Shown: positions 1-4,336 of the stretch, in pieces
Layout of the letters: every line of letters begins with the position of its first letter
How positions within the stretch are numbered: the stretch's first letter is position 1
Notes under the pieces: model-generated
Seen by the model: only the letters and a program-made list of their open reading frames with translations
The model's database searches: none
Told to the model about the DNA's origin: nothing
Position numbers and translations under genes: made by a program
DNA from: Hyphomicrobiales bacterium
GTDB lineage: Bacteria > Pseudomonadota > Alphaproteobacteria > Rhizobiales > Beijerinckiaceae
Direction of reading: 5' to 3'
DNA: 5,079 bases
Assembly (NCBI GenBank): GCA_028865375.1
Contig: JAGWKJ010000186.1
Location: 1 to 5,079, forward strand

Positions 1-105
1 GGCGATCGCCGCCGCGACGGCGGCCTTGACGGCGGCCGCGCGCGCCGCGCCGGCGGCGCAAAGCGCGCCTGCGACGATGGTTGCGAAGCGATGCGCTCGC
101 GTCAT
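1..105 (-). CDS. 5' end of an unidentified exported protein downstream of soxA (partial)
   Basis: An ATG at 105 on the minus strand opens a frame that stays open for 35 codons to the window edge. The N-terminus looks like a Sec signal peptide: basic start (MTRAHR), hydrophobic core (FATIVAGALCAAG) and an Ala-rich end with a plausible cleavage site after ARA near residue 23. The next residues (AAVKAAVAAAIA) are too few and too Ala-rich to identify a family. The start lies 7 nt after the soxA stop. A GAGG Shine-Dalgarno overlaps that stop, 5 nt before the ATG, so this is very likely the next gene of the sox operon. Candidates by context are soxB or another periplasmic Sox accessory protein. However, no twin-arginine motif, which I would expect for SoxB, is visible. 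No function is assigned. Confidence 0.7.
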   Translation of the reverse strand, partial: MTRAHRFATIVAGALCAAGAARAAAVKAAVAAAIA

Positions 106-112
106 GGCCGCC

Positions 113-970
113 TCAGGGTCTAGCGCCTGGGCCGGCCACGGGAAGGCCGTTGCCCATGTAGGTCAGGAAATATTCGAGGTCCCGATAGGTCCGGCCGCCG
201 GGCTTGAGGGGCGTCGCGCGGACCTGCGAGAAGCACGTCGCGAAACGCCGCGTCACGGTACCCATGCCGCCCCATGTCGAGCGATAGATCGGCATCGCCG
301 CCATGATGCCGAGCGCCGGGGCCAGCACTTCGGCGCGGATGCGCTTGCCGGCGTTCTGGAGATGGCAGGTCGAGCACGAGAAGTTGAGCTGGCCGCGGCG
401 CGCGTAGAAGGCGCGCTCGCCGCGAACGTAGGCCTCTTTCGCGCGCGGATCGTCGGGAACCTTGATGTCGAAGATCTTGCCGCGCGACGTGAAGGCCATG
501 TAGGCGGTCACCGCCGCCATGTCGTCCTTGAGATAGTTGAACGGTTTCTCTCCGTGCGCGGCGAGGCATTGGTTGACCGCATATTCGAGCGTCACGACCT
601 CGCCGGTCTTGGCGTCGAATTGCGGGTAATGCTGACGGATGCCGACGCCCTTGTCCGGGAAGCAATCGGCGAACGTCTTGCCGTCCTTGAACGGCTTGGC
701 GAACAGCGCCTTGCCGTTCTCGACCGCGAAATCGTACGGCGGGAACTGTTCGATGTCCTGCCATTGCTTGCGCATGTCGGCGTTCATCGAATAGGGGCCG
801 TTGACGAAGTCGGCCGGCGGCACCTTCGGGAACGCCGCATGGAAATAGGCTTGGAACGCCTTGAGATCGGCTGCGGGATCGACCGCGTCGGCCGCCTTCG
901 CGGCCGGCGCGAGCGCCGCCGCCGCGACCAGCGCGAAGGCGAGACGACGCGCGAAGGCGAGCGGGCTCAC
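113..970 (-). CDS. soxA: SoxA, monohaem c-type cytochrome subunit of SoxAX
   Basis: SoxA is the catalytic subunit of the periplasmic SoxAX cytochrome, which oxidatively couples thiosulfate to the cysteine of SoxY. From a GTG start the protein has 285 residues. It opens with a Sec signal peptide (SPLAFARR, then a hydrophobic stretch ending AAKA near residue 26). A single haem-binding CSTCH lies at about 199-203. The RRFATC motif follows, in which Cys246 matches the family's haem-ligating, persulfidated cysteine and Arg242 the conserved active-site arginine. The N-terminal domain has no CxxCH but keeps two lone cysteines (about 103 and 135), consistent with a disulfide replacing the second haem of dihaem SoxA. 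The C-terminus (LEYFLTYMGNGLPV) is typical. The GTG start forms a GTGA overlap with the soxZ stop and places the signal peptide at the N-terminus. An in-frame ATG at 1018 inside soxZ would put 16 extra residues before it. The Shine-Dalgarno is weak, suggesting translational coupling. Confidence 0.95.
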   Translation of the reverse strand: MSPLAFARRLAFALVAAAALAPAAKAADAVDPAADLKAFQAYFHAAFPKVPPADFVNGPYSMNADMRKQWQDIEQFPPYDFAVENGKALFAKPFKDGKTFADCFPDKGVGIRQHYPQFDAKTGEVVTLEYAVNQCLAAHGEKPFNYLKDDMAAVTAYMAFTSRGKIFDIKVPDDPRAKEAYVRGERAFYARRGQLNFSCSTCHLQNAGKRIRAEVLAPALGIMAAMPIYRSTWGGMGTVTRRFATCFSQVRATPLKPGGRTYRDLEYFLTYMGNGLPVAGPGARP

Positions 971-1278
971 GAAACGGTCACCGTGGATTTGTCGGTCTGG
1001 CCTTCGTTGTCCTTCCAAGCGATGTCGATGACGTCGCCCTTGGCCCCGCCCTTGTATTGGAACTTGAGATAGGGGTCCTTCGAGACGGCCGGTCCCCAGT
1101 TCGCGGCGAACAGCGTCTTGCCGGAATGGCTGAAGACGAGCGTCTCGATGAAGTGCGCCGGGACGACCTTGCCGGCCGCGTCTTTGACGAAGCCGGAATC
1201 CATCGGGTGATGGATCAACACCTGCACGGTCGTGACATCGCCGGCGATCGCCGCCTTCGCGCGAATTGTTCCCGCCAT
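967..1278 (-). CDS. soxZ: SoxZ, sulfur-carrier partner subunit of SoxYZ
   Basis: SoxZ forms the heterodimer with SoxY that carries sulfur intermediates between Sox enzymes in the periplasm. The 103-residue product has the usual length. It shows the conserved family blocks: LIHHPMDSG then VPAHFIETL in the first half, and DPYLKFQYKGGAKGD then IAWKDNEG near the C-terminus. It has no cysteine and no signal peptide. This is as expected, because in this family SoxZ leaves the cytoplasm bound to Tat-exported SoxY. The ATG is preceded by a strong GGGAGGG Shine-Dalgarno 4 nt upstream, in the 12-nt gap after soxY. This is the best ribosome site inside the sox gene run. The stop overlaps the soxA start by four bases. 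Codon use and GC match the neighbours. Confidence 0.96.
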   Translation of the reverse strand: MAGTIRAKAAIAGDVTTVQVLIHHPMDSGFVKDAAGKVVPAHFIETLVFSHSGKTLFAANWGPAVSKDPYLKFQYKGGAKGDVIDIAWKDNEGQTDKSTVTVS

Positions 1279-1290
1279 CCGTCCCTCCCC

Positions 1291-1794
1291 TCAGCCGCCG
1301 CAGCCGCCGATCGTGACCTTCACTTCGCGCGACGCGCTGAACAGCCCGCCCGCGGTCTTGAAGACGGCCATCACTTGCGTGGTGCGCTGCATCTTCAAGC
1401 GATTGGAAACCGTCGGCAGCACGCCGGCCGGCAGCTCGTAATAGGACGCCAATTTGAACGGGTTCTCCGCGACGACGAAGGCGATCGCGGTCACGCCGTC
1501 CAGCGTCGTCGAAGCCGTGACCGGTACGACGGCGCCGTTCTCGGCGATTTCGGGAGCGTCGAGCGTGATCTTGTCTGATGCCGCAGGCTTGGCCCCGAAA
1601 AGGGCCGTCAGCGCCGCATCGACGTCCTTGGCGGCGAAGGCCGCCGCGGGATAGGCGGGCTCGGCCGCGCGCGCGGCGGTGGCCGCGAACGCCGGCCCGA
1701 GCACGCCGAGCGCCAGCGCTCCCTTCATCATGGCGCGCCGGTCGGCGCCGGGTTTGGGTTCAAGCGTTTCGATCATGTCCATGGCGGCGCTCAC
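1291..1794 (-). CDS. soxY: SoxY, thiosulfate-oxidation sulfur carrier protein
   Basis: SoxY is the substrate-carrying protein of the Sox pathway: its single near-terminal cysteine holds the sulfur chain while other Sox enzymes act on it. The 167-residue product ends in GGCGG (Cys165), the diagnostic flexible arm, preceded by SREVKVTIG. This is its only cysteine. The N-terminus carries a Tat-type signal: DRRAMMK at 18-24 resembles S/T-R-R-x-F-L-K, followed by a hydrophobic segment and a likely cut after ARA (residue 43). That fits export as a folded SoxYZ complex. The chosen start is a GTG that forms a GTGA overlap with the soxX stop. ATG codons at 1782 and 1776 are alternatives that keep the whole Tat signal. 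No clear Shine-Dalgarno precedes any of the three, so coupling to soxX translation is likely. Confidence 0.96.
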   Translation of the reverse strand: MSAAMDMIETLEPKPGADRRAMMKGALALGVLGPAFAATAARAAEPAYPAAAFAAKDVDAALTALFGAKPAASDKITLDAPEIAENGAVVPVTASTTLDGVTAIAFVVAENPFKLASYYELPAGVLPTVSNRLKMQRTTQVMAVFKTAGGLFSASREVKVTIGGCGG

Positions 1795-2144
1795 AGGGTT
1801 TCGAGGAAGTCGACGACGTCTTGGATTTCTTGCTGCGTGAGCAGGCGGTCGCGGCCGAACGGCGGCATCGCGGTCAGCGGATTGCGCCTCGTCTCGTCCT
1901 GCAGGATCGCCACGATGTCGGCGCGATTGGGATAGCGCGTCTTGAGGCCCGCCAAGTCAGGCCCGATCTCGCCCGGCAATTCGCCGCCGGGGATCTTGTG
2001 GCAGGCGAGGCAATTGCCTTGCGCGGTGCTGAAGGCGATCGCGCGTCCCTTGGCGACGTTGTCGGCGGGCGCGGCGAATGCCATGCCCGACGCCGCGACC
2101 GCGCCGACGATCGATGCCGCGAGCTTTTGGCCAAACCGACCCAT
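1791..2144 (-). CDS. soxX: SoxX, monohaem c-type cytochrome subunit of SoxAX
   Basis: SoxX is the electron-accepting cytochrome partner of SoxA in the periplasm. The 117-residue product begins with a Sec signal peptide (GRFGQKLAASIVG onward, likely cut after AFA near residue 24). The single haem site CLACH is at 45-49, in the context GRAIAFS..QGNCLACHKIPGGE, which resembles known SoxX. The distal Met ligand is Met93 in TAMPPFG. The C-terminal helix LTQQEIQDVVDFLETL is typical of class I cytochromes c. The frame stays open upstream to 2333, but those residues are low-complexity, Arg/Gly-rich and overlap the preceding gene. The start at 2144 has a strong Shine-Dalgarno and puts the signal peptide first. 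It lies 17 nt after the DUF302 gene and overlaps soxY by 4 nt. It is a compact SoxX without an evident extension. Confidence 0.94.
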   Translation of the reverse strand: MGRFGQKLAASIVGAVAASGMAFAAPADNVAKGRAIAFSTAQGNCLACHKIPGGELPGEIGPDLAGLKTRYPNRADIVAILQDETRRNPLTAMPPFGRDRLLTQQEIQDVVDFLETL

Positions 2145-2148
2145 ACCG

Positions 2149-2158
2149 CCCTCCCCCC
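2149..2158 (-). promoter_or_regulatory. Shine-Dalgarno that fixes the soxX start
   Basis: The minus strand reads GGGGGGAGGG here, with the GGAGGG core ending 4 nt before the soxX ATG. It fills the 17-nt gap between the upstream gene's stop and soxX. It supports the short signal-peptide start over the upstream in-frame ATG at 2333. Confidence 0.8.
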
Positions 2159-2161
2159 GCC

Positions 2162-2695
2162 TCACAGCGCGCCCGCCGCGCCCGCCTTCATTATGGCGAG
2201 CAAGTCCGCGTTGACCTTCTCCGCCGACTTGCGCAGGTCGCTGCCGAGCGGAATTTGGTCGATCAGCGGCTTCAAGTTGAGCATCACCAACCACGTCTTG
2301 CCGGCGCTGTCCTGGGCCAGCGAAATCCGGCACGGCAAATAGGCCGCGAATTCCACGTTGTAGGACGCGATTTTTTGCGCCGTCACCGGATCGCAGAACA
2401 GGAACACCCGGATCAGCGGTACCTTCGCGCCGGTTATCTTGGTGACTTGGTCGGAAAGCGGCAGGTCGCCGACGGCCTTCAAGTTGAGAAGATTGGCGCG
2501 CAGCGTCAGCGAATCCGCAGCTTCGGCCGGCGAGACGCCGTCGGCGAGCGGCAGCTTGATGACGACGGGCGCACTGCTCGACGCATCTTGCGCCAAGGCC
2601 CCATGCCCCACCACCGCTTGCACGAAGGTCGACGACCCGGCCATGACGACGGCGAAGCCCGCCGCCATGATGGCTTTGCCGATCGCAAAGCGCAT
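2162..2695 (-). CDS. Exported DUF302-family protein, first gene of the sox operon
   Basis: The 177-residue product starts with a signal peptide: MRFAIGK, a hydrophobic stretch to about residue 33, and a likely cut after ALA before QDASSS. The rest resembles the DUF302 family. It has VFLFCDP at about 97-103 (Cys101) and AAYLPCRISL at about 117-126 (Cys122), followed by a strand-like KTWLVMLNL and a terminal helix (SAEKVNADLLAIM). The Cys pair and the 'C-D/N-P ... LPC' spacing are the recognisable family signs. The biochemical function of DUF302 is not established. The position directly upstream of soxX, with a 17-nt gap on the same strand, suggests a periplasmic accessory role in sulfur oxidation, which is inference. 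The start was chosen for its GGGAGG Shine-Dalgarno 6 nt upstream and the signal peptide. The in-frame codons up to 2785 would add a non-signal, Arg-rich leader crossing the promoter candidate. Confidence 0.8.
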   Translation of the reverse strand: MRFAIGKAIMAAGFAVVMAGSSTFVQAVVGHGALAQDASSSAPVVIKLPLADGVSPAEAADSLTLRANLLNLKAVGDLPLSDQVTKITGAKVPLIRVFLFCDPVTAQKIASYNVEFAAYLPCRISLAQDSAGKTWLVMLNLKPLIDQIPLGSDLRKSAEKVNADLLAIMKAGAAGAL

Positions 2696-2701
2696 CCGAT
2701 T

Positions 2702-2707
2702 CCTCCC
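2702..2707 (-). promoter_or_regulatory. Shine-Dalgarno that fixes the DUF302 gene start
   Basis: The minus strand reads GGGAGG here, 6 nt before the ATG at 2695. This supports that ATG over the in-frame start at 2785. Confidence 0.75.
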
Positions 2708-2714
2708 ATTCCCG

Positions 2715-2743
2715 ATTATATTAGTGTTTATTGATACACAGCA
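2715..2743 (-). promoter_or_regulatory. Candidate sigma-70-type promoter of the sox operon
   Basis: The minus strand has a perfect TATAAT at 2720-2715. At 17-nt spacing the -35 position (2743-2738) reads TGCTGT, a poor match to TTGACA, so the promoter may need an activator or be weak. The site sits in an AT-rich patch that stands out from the GC-rich surroundings. It would start transcription at about 2708, giving a leader of only about 13 nt with the Shine-Dalgarno at its very 5' end. This position is inferred from sequence alone. Confidence 0.45.
2724..2739. promoter_or_regulatory. Imperfect dyad inside the sox promoter spacer (possible operator)
   Basis: GTGT at 2724-2727 and ACAC at 2736-2739 form inverted arms around an 8-nt centre, with one more symmetric pair inside. 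The dyad lies between the candidate -10 and -35, where a bound repressor would block RNA polymerase. Sox operons are often controlled by ArsR-family or similar thiol-sensing repressors, but no regulator gene is in the window and I do not claim a match to a known operator. Confidence 0.3.
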
Positions 2744-2848
2744 TCGGGCAAGCCGGCGACGGATGCAAGGGTCTCGCTGCGACATTGCGTCGCGTTTGAT
2801 CGCCGTTAATGGTTCGTGAATCGAGAATGTCGGCCCGATTGCGACCGC

Positions 2849-2872
2849 GCCCGTTGACAGCCGTGCGGAACG
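2849..2872 (+). repeat. Copy 1 of a direct repeat flanking repA
   Basis: This 24-nt segment reads GCCCG, TTGAC, A, GCCGTGC, G, GAACG. It matches 4258-4282 at 22 positions, with two substitutions and one single-base gap, on the same strand. It lies about 180 nt before repA and is followed by an A6 tract. The two substitutions fall at symmetric positions around the centre of a C-N-GC-N3-GC-N-G dyad. It may be a RepB or RepA binding site. It contains GTTGACAGC, a half-match to the repABC parS consensus GTTN4GCN4AAC, but the AAC is 3 nt too far away. Confidence 0.7.
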
Positions 2873-2898
2873 AAAAAAGACGTTTGAAAGTCATATGG

Positions 2899-2907
2899 TT
2901 ATCTACA
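2899..2907 (+). promoter_or_regulatory. DnaA-box-like nonamer
   Basis: TTATCTACA differs at one base from the consensus DnaA box TTATCCACA. It is a single copy upstream of repA with no obvious cluster. In repABC replicons the origin normally lies in repC, so this could be chance or a minor regulatory contact. Confidence 0.25.
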
Positions 2908-2999
2908 CATGGCCGGCCAAACTGATGGTCATCGCGTTAAGAACTCGGTAACCAAAAACCCATTGCCGTCACGAGAGAATCGGTTCATTTTCCCGCTTG

Positions 3000-3018
3000 T
3001 TCGGCCACAGGTGCCGAA
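3000..3018. repeat. Small inverted repeat upstream of repA
   Basis: TTCGGC at 3000-3005 and GCCGAA at 3013-3018 form a 6-bp stem with a 7-nt loop, 33 nt before the repA ATG, followed by an A-run. It has no T-run on either strand in the right place, so it is not an intrinsic terminator. It may be an operator or a hairpin in the repA leader. Confidence 0.35.
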
Positions 3019-3051
3019 AAAGCGTTATTCCCGGAAAGGGCGAAGGCCTCA

Positions 3052-4257
3052 ATGAACGCTTGGGCGGATATGCAGGGTGACATCGGCTTCCACGAGATCA
3101 TCCTCCAACAGGGAGGCATGATTTCGGACAAGCTGAATCTGCTGCGTCTCGAGCATTTTCCGCCCAATGCCAACAAAGGTCTGCGCCCGTTTTCGCTCGC
3201 CGAGGCGGCTTACTTCCTTGGCGTGTCCGCGTCCAACATCAAGAAACTGCACCTCGAAGGCAAAGGGCCGGTGCCGGCGACCTCGCCATCGGGTCGGCGC
3301 ACCTATACTGCCCAACAGATCGCCGAACTGCGGGACTATCTCGATCGCCACGGGCGAGCCGACTTCAAGAACTATTCACCGTGTCGCAAACCCGGTGAAT
3401 CGCTCCAGGTCGTCTCGGTCGTCAATTTCAAGGGCGGCAGCGGCAAGACGACCACGGCGGCCCATCTCGCCCAGCATCTCGCTCTCACCGGACATCGGGT
3501 CTTGGCGATCGACCTCGACCCGCAAGCGTCGTTGACCGCGCTGCACGGCATCCAGCCAGAAATCGACCGCAACCCGTCGCTTTACGACGCGCTTCGATAC
3601 GATTCCGGCAAAAGGCCGATCTCCGAGGTCGTGCGACCGACCAATTTTCCGGGGCTCGACATCGTGCCCGCCAGTCTCGAGCTGCAAGAATACGAATACG
3701 AGACGCCGCTCGCCGCCTCGAACCGCATCGCCACCGACGGCAAGCTGTTCTTCACGCGCATCACCGATGCGTTGCGGGAGGTCGACGATCACTATGACGT
3801 CGTCGTCATCGATTGCCCCCCGCAGCTCGGATACCTGACGCTGACCGCGCTCGCCGCTTCGACGGCGGTGCTGATCACCATCCATCCGCAGATGCTCGAC
3901 GTGATGTCGATGGGGCAGTTCCTGCTCATGCTGGGCGGGATCCTGGAATCGATCGGCAAGGCGGGTGCCGCTGTTCGGCTCAAGTGGTTCCGCTACCTCG
4001 TCACGCGATACGAGCCGACCGACGGCCCGCAGGCTCAGATGGTCGGCTTCATGCAATCGCTGTTCCCCAAACAGATGCTCGCCCACGCGATGGTGAAGTC
4101 GACCGCGATCGCGGACGCCGGCATCACCAACCAAACGCTCTACGAGGTCGAACGCGGCCAGTTCATCCGCCAAACCTACGACCGGGCGATGGACGCGCTC
4201 AACGCCGTCAACGAAGAGGTGGCCAGCCTGGTCCATACCGCTTGGGGGCGCGCATGA
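3052..4257 (+). CDS. repA: RepA, ParA-family partition ATPase of a repABC-type replicon
   Basis: RepA is the partition ATPase that segregates plasmid copies with RepB bound at a centromere, and it usually also represses the rep operon. The 401-residue product has the usual RepA length. A MerR-like helix-turn-helix occupies about 46-98 (FSLAEAAYFLGVSASNIKKL, then GRRTYTAQQIAELRDYL). The ATPase domain follows: deviant Walker A FKGGSGKTT at 126-134 with the ParA signature lysine (Lys127), the A' motif AIDLDPQASLTALHG from 152, and Walker B VVVIDCPPQLG from 250. ITIHPQMLDVMSMGQF and the C-terminal block (RGQFIRQTYDRAMDALNAVN) are typical of RepA rather than chromosomal ParA. The ATG at 3052 has a GAAGG Shine-Dalgarno 5 nt upstream. 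ATGs at 3070 and 3118 are alternatives, the latter preceded by GGGAGG but only 1 nt away. repB follows after 79 nt. Confidence 0.95.
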   Translation: MNAWADMQGDIGFHEIILQQGGMISDKLNLLRLEHFPPNANKGLRPFSLAEAAYFLGVSASNIKKLHLEGKGPVPATSPSGRRTYTAQQIAELRDYLDRHGRADFKNYSPCRKPGESLQVVSVVNFKGGSGKTTTAAHLAQHLALTGHRVLAIDLDPQASLTALHGIQPEIDRNPSLYDALRYDSGKRPISEVVRPTNFPGLDIVPASLELQEYEYETPLAASNRIATDGKLFFTRITDALREVDDHYDVVVIDCPPQLGYLTLTALAASTAVLITIHPQMLDVMSMGQFLLMLGGILESIGKAGAAVRLKWFRYLVTRYEPTDGPQAQMVGFMQSLFPKQMLAHAMVKSTAIADAGITNQTLYEVERGQFIRQTYDRAMDALNAVNEEVASLVHTAWGRA

Positions 4258-4282
4258 GCCCGATTGACTGCCGTGCAGAACG
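4258..4282 (+). repeat. Copy 2 of the direct repeat flanking repA
   Basis: This 25-nt segment begins at the first base after the repA stop and reads GCCCG, A, TTGAC, T, GCCGTGC, A, GAACG. It matches 2849-2872 apart from two substitutions and the extra A. Here the central part is a perfect interrupted palindrome, CTGC-CGT-GCAG. The placement between repA and repB is one of the places where repABC replicons carry partition or regulatory sites. Confidence 0.7.
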
Positions 4283-4285
4283 GGC
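4258..4285 (+). repeat. Two-tier hairpin in the repA-repB gap
   Basis: GCCCG (4258-4262) can pair with CGGGC (4281-4285), and inside it CTGC (4268-4271) with GCAG (4275-4278) around a CGT loop. No T-run follows, so it is not an intrinsic terminator. The outer stem is absent from the copy upstream of repA. It could modulate how much RepB is made relative to RepA, or be a by-product of a protein-binding dyad. Confidence 0.4.
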
Positions 4286-4336
4286 GATTTCGACGCCGTT
4301 TCAGCGATCTGTCCTGATTTCGAGGGGAGGGCGGAG

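Larger units (their letters stand above)
2696..3051. other. Divergent intergenic region between the sox operon and repA
   Basis: These 356 bp separate two divergently transcribed units. No protein-coding gene with a credible start and ribosome site was found. The left third is AT-rich and carries the operon promoter candidate and a dyad. The middle and right carry one copy of a repeat shared with the repA-repB gap, an A6 tract, a DnaA-box-like nonamer (2899-2907), the 10-bp palindrome TGGCCGGCCA (2910-2919), a GTTA-9-TAAC dyad (2936-2952) and a small hairpin (3000-3018). In repABC-type replicons the region before repA commonly holds the autoregulated promoter and sometimes centromere sites, so a regulatory or partition role is expected. 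I could not pick a convincing repA promoter. TTGACA at 2854-2859 has no good -10 at the right distance. Confidence 0.75.

Noticed and set aside
1..10. GGCGATCGCC palindrome, also seen near 1240
   Set aside because: It resembles the cyanobacterial HIP1 octamer, but two copies within Ala/Ile-coding GC-rich sequence are expected by codon use, and the genes are alphaproteobacterial in type.
26..1072. Long plus-strand open frame of 348 codons opposite soxA
   Set aside because: It lies antisense to a clearly recognised soxA with haem motif and signal peptide. Its product is Arg/Glu/His-rich, typical of the complementary strand of GC-rich genes.
2145..2333. Upstream extension of the soxX frame
   Set aside because: It overlaps the DUF302 gene, is low-complexity, and would bury the signal peptide. 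The ATG at 2144 has a strong Shine-Dalgarno.
2696..2785. Upstream extension of the DUF302 frame
   Set aside because: It would run through the TATAAT promoter candidate and add a polar leader before the signal peptide. The ATG at 2695 has a good Shine-Dalgarno.
2936..2952. Canonical repABC parS site GTTN4GCN4AAC
   Set aside because: GTTAAGAACTCGGTAAC is 17 rather than 16 bp and lacks the central GC. By eye I found no full match in either noncoding gap. Coding regions were not searched exhaustively.
3000..3018. Intrinsic terminator
   Set aside because: The 6-bp stem is followed by A residues on the plus strand and preceded by T residues on the minus strand, which is the wrong arrangement for termination in either direction.
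3540..3550. Third copy of the repeat core inside repA (CTGCACGGCAT on the plus strand)
   Set aside because: It matches 10 of 11 bases of the inverted CTGC-CGT-GCAG core but none of the flanking sequence. It also encodes a conserved part of RepA, so coincidence is likely.
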